32,672 bases of DNA from positions 1 through 32,672 of the forward strand of contig JAIRZY010000036.1 of NCBI GenBank assembly GCA_031266995.1, in the 5' to 3' direction. Made by a program: the position numbers and the translations under genes. Below the pieces are notes generated by a model, which had not been told where the DNA came from, did no database searches, and worked only from the letters and a program-made list of their open reading frames with translations. Source of the DNA: Tannerella sp. Its GTDB lineage: Bacteria > Bacteroidota > Bacteroidia > Bacteroidales > Tannerellaceae. How positions within the stretch are numbered: the first letter of the stretch is position 1; each line of letters starts with the position of its first letter. Below are positions 1 through 7,579 of the stretch, in pieces.

Positions 1-838
1 AAACATCCTGCCACGCACCGCCGACCAGTTCGCGCGTCGTGCGGAACCCCGCGTCCCTCAGCAGCGCAAGCGCTTCCGCCCGTCCGTCGTTCACCAGGCG
101 GGTGTAATGGCAGTCCGAATTGACGATGACCGGGATGTTGCGCCGCCGTATCTCCCCGAACGTATTCACGTGCGGATAAGTCTGATTCCTGCGGTGCAGA
201 TTCTTGGTGTTCACTTCGAGCGTCAGCCCCTTTTCGGCAATCAGGTCGAGGGCGGCGGCAAGAGGCCGGCAGTACCAGTCCGCCGCAATGTCGAAGCCCG
301 GATGCAGGCTGCCGTTCATATAGATTTTGTCGAGGTGCCCGACGATGTCGAAACCGCCGGCCTCCACCATCCGCATCGACGATTCGAAAAAATCCCTCGC
401 GAGAAGCCGCACGTCGCCGCCGTAATGCAGCTCGACAGCCCTCGCAAAATCCGCATACCCGCCGTCGATGCACACCATGTTTTCCTCCACCAGAGGCAGC
501 CTCCAGGGCAGGAAGTGGATCGACGCGATGCGATAGTCCAGCGCCAGCGAGCGGAAGAATGGGATGGAAGCATTGTACGTCCCGTCGAGGTAGTCGATCT
601 CGAGGCCGGCATATATCTCCATCCGTCCGCGATACACCTCTTTCAGCCGCGCAATCTCGCGGAGATAGGCCGGCATATCGCCGGCGGACATGTTCCACGC
701 CGTCTCGAACGGCAGAGGCGAATGTGACGAGAATCCGTAGGCCCTGAACGACTGCGAGAGCGCCGCGCCGGCAAACTCGCCCGGCTCGCCGTGCCCGTCG
801 CAGAAAATACAGTGACTGTGAAAATTGCTTGGTTGCAT
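1..838 (-). CDS. PHP-domain phosphatase, histidinol-phosphatase (HisJ) family, partial
   Basis: An open reading frame on the minus strand starts with ATG at 838 and runs off the left edge, giving at least 279 residues. It shows the metal-binding signatures of the PHP phosphoesterase fold: FHSHCIFCDGHG near the N terminus (HxH at residues 7 and 9), then SSHSPLPF, AGLEIDYL, SIHFLP, GHLDK and NSDCHY in the expected order. This is the pattern of HisJ-type histidinol phosphatases, which remove phosphate from L-histidinol phosphate in histidine synthesis. Other PHP phosphatases share the fold and no his genes are nearby, so the substrate is uncertain. It follows kbl on the same strand after 27 bp and is probably co-transcribed with it. 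The C terminus is outside the window. Confidence 0.85.
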   Translation of the reverse strand, partial: MQPSNFHSHCIFCDGHGEPGEFAGAALSQSFRAYGFSSHSPLPFETAWNMSAGDMPAYLREIARLKEVYRGRMEIYAGLEIDYLDGTYNASIPFFRSLALDYRIASIHFLPWRLPLVEENMVCIDGGYADFARAVELHYGGDVRLLARDFFESSMRMVEAGGFDIVGHLDKIYMNGSLHPGFDIAADWYCRPLAAALDLIAEKGLTLEVNTKNLHRRNQTYPHVNTFGEIRRRNIPVIVNSDCHYTRLVNDGRAEALALLRDAGFRTTRELVGGAWQDV

Positions 839-865
839 GTTTGAATATCCGTATACGCAAGAGGG

Positions 866-2056
866 CTAAGGTATGACCTGCAGCGTCTTCCCGACCTTCA
901 CGAACGCCTCGACCGCCCTGTCGATGTGCGCCTTTTCGTGCGCGGCCGACAACTGGACGCGGATGCGCGCCTGTCCCCGCGGCACGACGGGATAGTAGAA
1001 ACCGGTCACGTATATACCCTCGTCCTGCATGAGCCGCGCAAAGTCCTGCGACAGCTTCGCGTCGTACAGCATCACGGCGCAGATGGCCGACTGCGCAGGC
1101 TTGATGTCAAAGCCGGCGGTCAGCATCCTCTCGCGGAAGCAGGCCACGTTGCTCATCAGCCGCGTATGCAGCTCGCTGCTTTCCTTCAACATGCGAAACA
1201 CCTCGATGCCCGCCCCGACGATGGCCGGCGCCAGCGAGTTGGAGAAAAGGTAGGGCCGCGAACGCTGGCGCAGCATGTCGATGATCTCCTTCCGCCCGGC
1301 CGTGAAGCCGCCCAGCGCACCGCCGAACGATTTGCCCAGCGTGCCGGTAAAGATGTCGACGCGCCCGTGCAGGTCGAACTGCTCGGCCACGCCGTGCCCC
1401 GTCGGGCCGACGACGCCGGCCGAATGCGACTCGTCGACCATCACCAGCGCGTCGTACCGTTCGGCCAGCGCGCAGATGCGGTCCATCGGCGCGACATTTC
1501 CGTCCATCGAGAACACGCCGTCCGTCGCGATGATGCGGAAGCGCTGCGCCTGCGCCTTGCGGAGACATTCCTCAAGCTCCGCCATGTCGGCATTCGCATA
1601 GCGGTAGCGAACGGCCTTGCAGAGCCTGACGCCGTCGATGATCGAGGCGTGGTTGAGCGCGTCCGAGATGATGGCGTCTTCGTCCGTAAACAGCGGCTCG
1701 AACAGGCCGCCGTTGGCATCGAAGCAGGCGGCATACAGGATGGCGTCGTCCGTCCCGAAATAGTCGGAGATGGCGCCCTCCAGTTCCTTGTGAAGATCCT
1801 GCGTGCCGCAGATGAAGCGTACCGACGACATGCCGAATCCGTGCGTGTCCATCGCCTTCTTCGCCGCTTCGATCAGCCGCGGATGGTTCGACAGGCCGAG
1901 ATAGTTGTTGGCGCAGAAGTTCAATACTTCCGGACTGTCGCCCACGCGGATGCCGGCTTGCTGGGGCGTGGTGATCAGGCGTTCGCTTTTATACAGTCCG
2001 CTGTTTTCGATTTCGGCTAATTCGTGAGCCAGAAATGATTGTAATTTTCCGTACAT
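866..2056 (-). CDS. kbl: glycine C-acetyltransferase (2-amino-3-ketobutyrate CoA ligase)
   Basis: A 396-residue PLP enzyme of the alpha-oxoamine synthase family, about the length of E. coli Kbl. It cleaves 2-amino-3-ketobutyrate with CoA into glycine and acetyl-CoA. Visible motifs are NFCANNYLGLSNHP (substrate entry), the VDESH aspartate region (about 207-211) and the PLP lysine in TGTLGKSFGGALGG (K242). The frame is open further upstream to an ATG at 2138-2140, but a promoter-like TATATTTG on this strand lies at 2083-2090, inside that extension. The start at 2056 (MYGKLQSF) sits 26 bp after this motif and fits the family. It is divergent from the threonine dehydrogenase at 2187; together they make the threonine-to-glycine route. 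7-Keto-8-aminopelargonate synthase is a related alternative, made less likely by the neighbour. Confidence 0.93.
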   Translation of the reverse strand: MYGKLQSFLAHELAEIENSGLYKSERLITTPQQAGIRVGDSPEVLNFCANNYLGLSNHPRLIEAAKKAMDTHGFGMSSVRFICGTQDLHKELEGAISDYFGTDDAILYAACFDANGGLFEPLFTDEDAIISDALNHASIIDGVRLCKAVRYRYANADMAELEECLRKAQAQRFRIIATDGVFSMDGNVAPMDRICALAERYDALVMVDESHSAGVVGPTGHGVAEQFDLHGRVDIFTGTLGKSFGGALGGFTAGRKEIIDMLRQRSRPYLFSNSLAPAIVGAGIEVFRMLKESSELHTRLMSNVACFRERMLTAGFDIKPAQSAICAVMLYDAKLSQDFARLMQDEGIYVTGFYYPVVPRGQARIRVQLSAAHEKAHIDRAVEAFVKVGKTLQVIP

Positions 2057-2082
2057 AATAAATATGCTTTGTTTTTGAGGGG

Positions 2083-2090
2083 CAAATATA
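2083..2090 (-). promoter_or_regulatory. Bacteroidota-type -7 promoter element for kbl
   Basis: The minus strand reads TATATTTG, matching the TAnnTTTG consensus of the primary sigma factor in Bacteroidota. It lies 26 bp before the chosen kbl start and decides against the longer upstream start. Confidence 0.6.
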
Positions 2091-2155
2091 GTTCTTTCCG
2101 GCTGAATGGGGACGAAAATTGCAAATAATTTGTCATGCATCCGACAATTATTGCG

Positions 2156-2163
2156 TACCTTTG
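2156..2163 (+). promoter_or_regulatory. -7 promoter element for the threonine dehydrogenase gene
   Basis: TACCTTTG matches TAnnTTTG. A TTTG at 2129-2132 could be the -33 element, although the 23-bp spacing is a little long. The ATG follows 23 bp downstream. It is back-to-back with the kbl promoter, so one short region controls both halves of the pathway. Confidence 0.6.
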
Positions 2164-2186
2164 CGACCGTGTTTTGAAAATATATT

Positions 2187-3146
2187 ATGAAGAATGTGTT
2201 GATTATAGGCTCGACAGGCCAGATCGGTTCGGAGTTGACGATGGCGCTGAGATCGCGTTACGCCGGGGGTCAGATCGTAGCCGGGTATATTGCCGGTGCG
2301 GAGCCGAAGGGCGAGCTGGCCGAATCGGGGCCTTCCGCGCAGGTAGACATTACGGACGGACGGCAGGTGGGCGAAGCGGTTTCGCGTTACGGCATAGATA
2401 CGATATACAATCTGGCGGCCTTGCTGTCGGCCGTGGCGGAATCCAGGCCGCAGCTTGCGTGGAAGATTGGCATCGGCGGCCTGTTCAATGTGCTCGAAGT
2501 GGCGCGCGAAAAGCATTGCGCCGTGTTCACGCCAAGCTCGATAGGCGCTTTCGGCGAAGACGCGCCGAAGTATAAAACGCCGCAGGATGCATGTCGCAAT
2601 CCGCATACGATGTATGGCGTGACGAAGGTGACGGGCGAGATGCTCAGCGACTATTATTTCAGGCGGTATGGCGTCGACACGCGCTCGGTGCGCTTCCCGG
2701 GACTGATTTCGCACGTGACGCCGCCGGGTGGCGGGACGACCGATTATGCGGTCGACATCTTCTATTCGGCCGTCAGGAAGGAACGCTTCGTCTGCCCGAT
2801 TGCGGCCGGCACGTTTATGGATATAATGTATATGCCCGACGGGCTGCATGCCGCCATCCGGCTGATGGAAGCCGACCCGTCGCGCCTGAAGCACCGCAAT
2901 GCGTTCAACATTACCTCGATGAGCCTCGACCCCGAAGCGCTCGCCGGTCAGATACGGAAATACGTGCCCGGCTTCACGATGGAATACCGTGTAGACCCGC
3001 TCCGGCAGGCGATTGCCGAATCGTGGCCCGACATGCTCGACGACGCCTGCGCCCGCGAAGAATGGGACTGGCAGCCACGCTACGACCTGGACGCGATGAC
3101 GCGGGACATGCTCGAAAAGCTGAGCGCAAAAACCGGCAGCCGGTAG
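2187..3146 (+). CDS. SDR-type L-threonine 3-dehydrogenase / NAD-dependent epimerase family
   Basis: A 319-residue extended short-chain dehydrogenase. The Rossmann nucleotide motif is GSTGQIG (8-14), the catalytic Ser is in TPSSIGAFG (about 115-123) and the YxxxK pair is Y143/K147 in MYGVTK. The stretch RFPGLIS...TPPGGGTTDYA is characteristic of the SDR class of threonine 3-dehydrogenases, which differ from the zinc-dependent E. coli Tdh. It oxidises L-threonine to 2-amino-3-ketobutyrate with NAD+. Divergent pairing with kbl, whose product takes that intermediate, supports the call strongly. Sequence alone would also fit a nucleotide-sugar epimerase. No C-terminal oddity is seen. Confidence 0.88.
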   Translation: MKNVLIIGSTGQIGSELTMALRSRYAGGQIVAGYIAGAEPKGELAESGPSAQVDITDGRQVGEAVSRYGIDTIYNLAALLSAVAESRPQLAWKIGIGGLFNVLEVAREKHCAVFTPSSIGAFGEDAPKYKTPQDACRNPHTMYGVTKVTGEMLSDYYFRRYGVDTRSVRFPGLISHVTPPGGGTTDYAVDIFYSAVRKERFVCPIAAGTFMDIMYMPDGLHAAIRLMEADPSRLKHRNAFNITSMSLDPEALAGQIRKYVPGFTMEYRVDPLRQAIAESWPDMLDDACAREEWDWQPRYDLDAMTRDMLEKLSAKTGSR

Positions 3147-3193
3147 GGGCCTGTCGCCGACGCCGGCACGGCTCTGCGCAACGGCGCTAAAAG

Positions 3194-3221
3194 TGACTGA
3201 ATAACTGAATTTTTGAATCTC
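3194..3221 (-). repeat. short tail-only copy of the 8-bp-periodic GAATCATT-like repeat
   Basis: Read on the plus strand this is GAATAACT GAATTTTT GAATCTCT, three 8-bp steps of the degenerate tail seen in full at 5884-5972, 20619-20715 and 26611-26716. No clear head segment adjoins it. It is short, so membership of the family is tentative. Confidence 0.4.
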
Positions 3222-3227
3222 TTTATC

Positions 3228-3806
3228 ATGGAAACGCTTCTGGAATACGAACGTAATTTATTTTTGTGGCTCAACGGTTCGCACACGCCTTTTCTGGACG
3301 CGGTGATGTGGTTTTTTGCTGGCATCTGGATATGGCTGCCGACGCTGCTCGTGCCGCTGTATTTTGTCTGGAAGAAGAAGCGGCGATCGCTGTCCGTCGT
3401 ACTCGCGGTGACGACGGTGGTGGTGTGCAGCCTGTGCGTGTCCGCGTATGTGTTCAAACCGGCCTTTGCGCGCTTTCGCCCGACGACGCATCCGGCGTTC
3501 ATGCACAGCGTGACGCTGCTGAACGACTATCATGCGGGTGGCCCGTACGGTTTCATCTCGGGACATACGACGACGGCCTTCGGCTTCGCCGTCTTTTCGA
3601 TGCTCCTGATCCGGCGGAGAGCCTACTCCGTTGCCATCCTGTGCTGGGCGGCGCTGATGGGATATTCGCGCATTTATCTGGGCGCTCATTTCATCTCGGA
3701 CGTCATCGCGGGGCTGCTGACCGGCGTGCTGCTGGGATGGCTCACTTTCCGGCTGCACCGGCGCGCGGCCTTGCGATCCACACGTAACGCGCTGTCCGGC
3801 ACATGA
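3228..3806 (+). CDS. PAP2-family membrane phosphatase
   Basis: A 192-residue integral membrane protein with about five hydrophobic segments and all three PAP2 acid-phosphatase motifs: KPAFARFRP (Kx6RP), FISGH (the SGH motif, with the catalytic-cycle His) and SRIYLGAHFISD (SRx5Hx3D). The family dephosphorylates lipid phosphates such as undecaprenyl diphosphate, phosphatidylglycerol phosphate or lipid A in the inner membrane. METLLEYE at 3228 is preferred over an ATG 15 bp upstream because the family usually begins just before an EYER/EYD segment. Its last four bases overlap the start of the next PAP2 gene (ATGA), indicating translational coupling. The exact substrate cannot be read from the sequence. 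Confidence 0.88.
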   Translation: METLLEYERNLFLWLNGSHTPFLDAVMWFFAGIWIWLPTLLVPLYFVWKKKRRSLSVVLAVTTVVVCSLCVSAYVFKPAFARFRPTTHPAFMHSVTLLNDYHAGGPYGFISGHTTTAFGFAVFSMLLIRRRAYSVAILCWAALMGYSRIYLGAHFISDVIAGLLTGVLLGWLTFRLHRRAALRSTRNALSGT

Positions 3807-4597
3807 AAAAGATCCTCTTTATCACATGCTTCCTGCTCATTGCGGGAATGGCTTTCGGGGAAGAAGATACGCTGTCCGTGTCGTCGCGCCGCGCCGTTCT
3901 GTCCGAAAAACGCCTCTCCGTGCCGGCCCCGGCGCAGCTTCGCCGCCCTTCCGCCACGCGCTTCATCGCCCCGACGCTCCTCGTGGCCTGCGGCGTCGCG
4001 GCGCGCTTCAACGACACGCCCTTTCGCCGGTTCGACCGATACGTGGCCCGGCAGGTGGATTTGAACGTCGACCGGCATTATCCTGCGGACAATTATCTCC
4101 TCGCCGCGCCGGCGGCATTTGCCTGGGGGCTTGATTTCCTGCCCGGCGTCACGTCGCAGCATAACTTCAGAGACCGGACGCTGATACTCGCCACGTCATA
4201 CCTGTTCATGTATGGCACGGTGACGACGATGAAGCGGCAGATTCCCGTCGTCCGCCCCCGCGGGTGGAACGACGACGCTTTTCCTTCGGGACATACGGCC
4301 GTGGCGTTCACCGGGGCGCATATTCTGTACCGTGAATACCGCGACCAGTCGCCCTGGATCGGAGTGGGCGGATATGTCGTGGCGACGGCGGTGGGTGCGC
4401 TTCGCGTCGCCAACCGCGCCCACTGGATGAGCGACATCGCGGCCGGCGCGGGCATCGGCATCCTGAGCGCCGAAGTCGGATACCTGATGCTTCCCGTCTG
4501 GCACCGCCTGTTCGGCATCGACGGCGACGGGCAACTGGTCGTCATGCCCTCGGCGGGCGTGCAGAATGTGGGCATCGGGCTTGTGTACGTCTTTTAG
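3803..4597 (+). CDS. PAP2-family phosphatase with signal peptide
   Basis: 264 residues. An N-terminal signal peptide (MKKILFITCFLLIAGMAFG) is followed by about 35 polar residues and then a PAP2 core: KRQIPVVRP (Kx6RP), DAFPSGHTAVAF, and RVANRAHWMSD (Rx5Hx3D, with R in the place of the usual SR). The signal peptide and the weaker hydrophobicity suggest it acts on the periplasmic side or at the outer membrane, unlike the first PAP2 protein. Such proteins include lipid A phosphatases, which in this phylum alter host recognition and polymyxin resistance. That role is inference from the family. It starts inside the stop of the preceding gene (ATGA overlap), so the two are made together. Confidence 0.85.
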   Translation: MKKILFITCFLLIAGMAFGEEDTLSVSSRRAVLSEKRLSVPAPAQLRRPSATRFIAPTLLVACGVAARFNDTPFRRFDRYVARQVDLNVDRHYPADNYLLAAPAAFAWGLDFLPGVTSQHNFRDRTLILATSYLFMYGTVTTMKRQIPVVRPRGWNDDAFPSGHTAVAFTGAHILYREYRDQSPWIGVGGYVVATAVGALRVANRAHWMSDIAAGAGIGILSAEVGYLMLPVWHRLFGIDGDGQLVVMPSAGVQNVGIGLVYVF

Positions 4598-4615
4598 TCC
4601 GCACCACTGTGCACG

Positions 4616-4646
4616 GCACGGTTTACAGAGATTCCTGCCTGACCTG
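4616..4646 (+). repeat. degenerate head of the dispersed CGGCACGGTTTTG repeat
   Basis: ACTGTGCACGGCACGGTTT followed by AGAGATTCC matches the head seen at 5039, 5884-5972 (inverted), 20619 and 26611, with about 14 bp missing in the middle. It abuts the left end of the 21-bp array element. Confidence 0.5.
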
Positions 4647-4980
4647 AATTTTCATCAAAATCAATATCTGTCTTTAGATTAAACGCTTAATACGCGAGCG
4701 TTTCTTTTCGTCATACGCCGGGATGAAGAAATCCGTGCGAAAACAGGTTTCATATCTGTAGAGATAAGATTCATATATATACGGATAAGTTTCATCTCCA
4801 TAGAGACAGGTTTCATCTCCGCAGAGATGGGTTTCATCTCCATAGAGATGGCTTTCATCTCTTCGGAGATGAGTTTCATCTGTATACAAATGGTTTTCAT
4901 CTCTGCAGAGATGAAACTGATCCGTATATATATGAATCTTATCTCTATAGATATGGCGACGCAATTTCCCGAAAGACGGG
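4646..4980 (-). repeat. dispersed 335-bp element with ten 21-bp dyad units, copy 1
   Basis: This element recurs, inverted, at 12484-12839. One end (4968-4980) is a CCCG-5-CGGG hairpin next to a conserved GGCGACG segment. The core (4745-4954) is ten tandem 21-bp units, read on the minus strand as ATCTCTATAGAGAT followed by GAAANNN, each built around a 14-bp dyad. The other end (about 4646-4744) is a conserved block of about 100 bp containing a 7-bp-stem hairpin (AAACGCT/AGCGTTT). Because 21 is a multiple of three, the array is open in several frames and would encode heptads of MKxISxE type. Changes between the copies do not look protein-driven (see findings). It has no transposase, and no target duplication is obvious. 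Confidence 0.85.
4681..4709 (+). terminator. possible terminator hairpin inside the repeat element
   Basis: AAACGCT and AGCGTTT form a perfect 7-bp stem around a 9-nt loop, followed by TTTCTTTT-like DNA on the plus strand. It could end the PAP2 operon. The hairpin is nearly conserved in the inverted copy near 12780-12806, where one stem base differs. Confidence 0.4.
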
Positions 4981-5038
4981 TTCCCGCGTGGCTATAAATA
5001 TATGTATCGTATTGCCGTATTCCGAATCCGGAGGATTA

Positions 5039-5100
5039 TACTGTGAACGGTATGGTTTTGTGTCCGAACCAAGAGATTCAAAGATTTCTAAGGATACTGT
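5039..5100 (+). repeat. dispersed head/tail repeat, truncated copy
   Basis: Begins CTGTGAACGGTATGGTTTTG, continues TGTCCGAACC and AGAGATTCAAAGATTTCTAA, then loses similarity. It lies on the other side of the 21-bp array element from the copy at 4616, in the same orientation. The stretch 5101-5230 between it and the next promoter shows nothing I recognise. A 91-codon open frame at 4988-5263 crosses both the repeat and that promoter and is not considered a gene. Confidence 0.6.
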
Positions 5101-5231
5101 TCAGATAGATGCGCTCTCTTCGGGAGCGGTTGTGCAGCAGAAATCAAGATTGCCCTGCATGGAAACAAAGAATTTAGCGAACGATGTGATTTTTTTTCAC
5201 CTTAAGAGGAATGAAATCTTGAATAAGTTCG

Positions 5232-5239
5232 TATTTTTG
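5232..5239 (+). promoter_or_regulatory. -7 promoter element for the arginine decarboxylase gene
   Basis: TATTTTTG fits TAnnTTTG; no good -33 TTTG is seen at the usual distance. The start codon is 76 bp downstream, leaving a leader of about 70 nt in which I see no recognised riboswitch. Confidence 0.5.
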
Positions 5240-5315
5240 CGACCCCGAACGGAAACATCTTGAAACGGCAAAGCGGGAAGGTACTTAATATTAACTGGAT
5301 AAATGTTTTTTTGAG

Positions 5316-5855
5316 ATGGTGAGGAAAGTAGGGAATTTAATTCCGAATACCTTTTTTATAGCAAAAGGAAGTGGGGAATCCGATTTGGAAAAACATGCCG
5401 GATCCTATCACATGGCACTGTACGATGCCGGTATCGCTGATTTCAACATCATGACCTATTCGTCCGTAATCCCGGCTACGGCACACCTGAAGACGATGGA
5501 CGAAATCGATCTGCCACCGTTCGGATCGGAAATGAAAACCATCATGGCCGTCTCGCACGGCTATCAGGATGAATTTGTTTCGGCCGGCGTTGTGTATGCA
5601 TGGATGTACAGGGACGAGAATTTCGACGATAAACTGGGCGGCCTGGTCTGCGAAGTCAGCGGACGCTATCGCATCGAAGAACTGGAATCCCGCCTGATAC
5701 GCGTCATAAACGACCTGCATCAGAAAACCTACGGCAAATACTATCTTGGCGACCTGAACTTTGTCACGGAAGGCATCACGATAGAAAAACGGTACGGCAC
5801 GGCCCTGGCGGCATTATGCTTCACCGACTTCCTGCTCCCGTCGGTGAAGGACTGA
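5316..5855 (+). CDS. pyruvoyl-dependent arginine decarboxylase
   Basis: 179 residues, the usual length of the PdaD/AaxB family. These proenzymes cut themselves between two serines; the new N-terminal serine becomes a pyruvoyl group used to decarboxylate arginine to agmatine. The expected site is visible as MTYSSVIPA with S49/S50. The N-terminal segment IPNTFFIAKGSGESDL matches the conserved start of the beta subunit. Agmatine feeds polyamine synthesis or acid resistance. No agmatine deiminase, ureohydrolase or arginine antiporter lies next to it, so the role here is open. It has its own promoter-like sequence at 5232. Confidence 0.85.
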   Translation: MVRKVGNLIPNTFFIAKGSGESDLEKHAGSYHMALYDAGIADFNIMTYSSVIPATAHLKTMDEIDLPPFGSEMKTIMAVSHGYQDEFVSAGVVYAWMYRDENFDDKLGGLVCEVSGRYRIEELESRLIRVINDLHQKTYGKYYLGDLNFVTEGITIEKRYGTALAALCFTDFLLPSVKD

Positions 5856-5883
5856 CGGTATGCCAAGGCAAGTAAATGAACGA

Positions 5884-5972
5884 CGGAATAACTGAAATTT
5901 ATAATATCTGAATCATTGAATCCCGGAATCCCTGAATCTCCCGATTCCGACACAAAACCGTGCCGTGCGCGG
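5884..5972 (-). repeat. dispersed head/tail repeat, full inverted copy
   Basis: Read on the minus strand from 5972: a head GCGCACGGCACGGTTTTG with TGTCGGAATCGGGAGATTC, then a tail in which GATTC-like blocks recur every 8 bp. On the plus strand the tail reads GAATCATT GAATCCCG GAATCCCT GAATCTCC. It fills most of the 126 bp between the decarboxylase and the GH43 gene and ends about 10 bp before the GH43 ATG. Confidence 0.7.
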
Positions 5973-5981
5973 CCTGTACCG

Positions 5982-7562
5982 ATGAAAAAACTGATACTCC
6001 TCCTCCTTGCATGTTCGACCGGCATGGCGGCCGTGGAAGACGAACGCGTTTACGTCAATCCGGTGATTGCCGGCGATTATCCCGACCCGACGGTCATCCG
6101 CGTGGGCGACGACTATTATGCGGCAGCCACATCGTCCGATTTTGCGCCAAATTATCCCCTGTTCCATTCGCGCGACCTGGTAAACTGGGAGCGGACAGGC
6201 GCCGTGTTTGACGCACCTCCCCCGTGGGTTGCGGGCGACTGCTGGGCGCCCGAACTGTTCTTCAACAACGGCATGTACTACGTATATTATACGGCGCGCA
6301 GGAAAAGCGACAACGTCTCCTGCATCGGCGTGGCCGTCACCGACGACCCGCGCAAAGGCTTCACCGACCGCGGCGTCCTCGTCGAATGGGGCAGCGAAGC
6401 CATCGACGCCTTCGTCTTCAGAGACGACGACGGCTCGCTGTATATCTCGTGGAAAGCATACGGCCTGGACGCATCGCGCCCGATCGAACTGCTGGCTTCG
6501 GAACTGACCCCCGACGGCCTGTCGCTGCAAGGAACGCACTTCAGCCTGACCCCTCACGACCGTGGCTGGCAGGGAAAAGGCGATGAAGGACACTGCATCG
6601 TGAAGCGCGACGGGTATTATTACCTCTTCTATTCCGTCGGCGGATGCTGCGACAACCGGTGCGACTACAGAGTCGAAGTGGCGCGCTCGAAAATCCTGAA
6701 AGACGGCTGGGTGCAATATGATGAAAACCCGATACTGCAGGGCGGCGAACGGTGGAAATGCAGCGGGCACGGGACGGTGGTGCAGACGCCGGACGGCCGG
6801 TATTTCTATCTCTATCACGCCTATCACGAATCCGACTTCGAGTTTGTGGGTCGCCAGTGCCTGCTGGACGAAATCCGGTGGGACGACGACACGCACTGGC
6901 CCCGCTTCGGAAACGGCGGCCACCCGTCCCTGCAGGCTGAAATGCCCGTCGAAAACACATTTCAGCAGCGGGAAACGGTTTTTTATGACGATTTTACCTC
7001 TGCCGAAAAAGAAATATACTGGCTGCGCGACGTGAATCTTCCCGAGCCGGTGATCGAAAAAGACGGTCAGGGCCTGAAGATTGCCCCCTCCCGGCCGGGG
7101 ATCTGCTTCCGGGGCGTCAATCCGCAGACGGGGAGTTACGTCGCAGAAACGTTTGTGCTCAATAAGGGCGAAAACTTCAAGGGACTGTGCGTTTACGGAA
7201 ACAGGGTGAACCTGTTTGCCTGGGGTCTGGAAAACGGACGGATCGAACTGTACAAACTGATGGACGGGAATAAAACCGTCCTGTTTTCGCAGGCGACGGA
7301 TGCGTCCGGAATTTATTTGCGGGTAACGTCCGTCGACGGGCGATATTTCCACGTCCAATGGTCTCCCGACCGCGAGGAATGGCACGCATACCCCGAAACC
7401 GGAAGCCTCGACGGGCATTTCCTGCCCCAGTGGGGAAAGGGCGTTCGCTGCGGGCTGATGGTGGCCGCCGACAGGGCGGACGATGCAGGAATATTTTCCT
7501 TTTTCCGCATGGAAAGCCGTTTCACCCCGCCCCGCGCATATTTGCCGGAAGCCGGCAGTTGA
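5982..7562 (+). CDS. secreted or lipid-anchored glycoside hydrolase family 43
   Basis: 526 residues. The start at 5982 gives MKKLILLLLACSTG, a signal peptide with a possible lipobox (LLAC, Cys11); an upstream in-frame ATG at 5916 would translate the dispersed repeat and is rejected. The five-bladed propeller of GH43 occupies about residues 25-330. Its acid residues are the base D35 in GDYPDPT, D142 in EAIDAFVF and the acid E202 in GDEGHC. About 355-520 looks like the beta-sandwich (concanavalin-like) domain of beta-xylosidase/arabinofuranosidase members. Likely substrates are plant or glycan arabinose/xylose linkages, but GH43 specificity cannot be read from motifs. It is not beside the SusC/SusD pair of this window. 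No TAnnTTTG promoter is seen just upstream. Confidence 0.88.
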   Translation: MKKLILLLLACSTGMAAVEDERVYVNPVIAGDYPDPTVIRVGDDYYAAATSSDFAPNYPLFHSRDLVNWERTGAVFDAPPPWVAGDCWAPELFFNNGMYYVYYTARRKSDNVSCIGVAVTDDPRKGFTDRGVLVEWGSEAIDAFVFRDDDGSLYISWKAYGLDASRPIELLASELTPDGLSLQGTHFSLTPHDRGWQGKGDEGHCIVKRDGYYYLFYSVGGCCDNRCDYRVEVARSKILKDGWVQYDENPILQGGERWKCSGHGTVVQTPDGRYFYLYHAYHESDFEFVGRQCLLDEIRWDDDTHWPRFGNGGHPSLQAEMPVENTFQQRETVFYDDFTSAEKEIYWLRDVNLPEPVIEKDGQGLKIAPSRPGICFRGVNPQTGSYVAETFVLNKGENFKGLCVYGNRVNLFAWGLENGRIELYKLMDGNKTVLFSQATDASGIYLRVTSVDGRYFHVQWSPDREEWHAYPETGSLDGHFLPQWGKGVRCGLMVAADRADDAGIFSFFRMESRFTPPRAYLPEAGS

Positions 7563-7579
7563 GCGGTCAGGAAAATAAA

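Noticed and set aside
4988-5263. 91-codon open frame between the repeat element and the arginine decarboxylase
   Set aside because: It runs through a dispersed repeat copy and the promoter of the next gene, and has no recognisable feature.
5982-7562. Polysaccharide utilisation locus joining GH43 with the SusC/SusD pair
   Set aside because: The genes are about 20 kb apart with housekeeping genes in between and no shared regulator.
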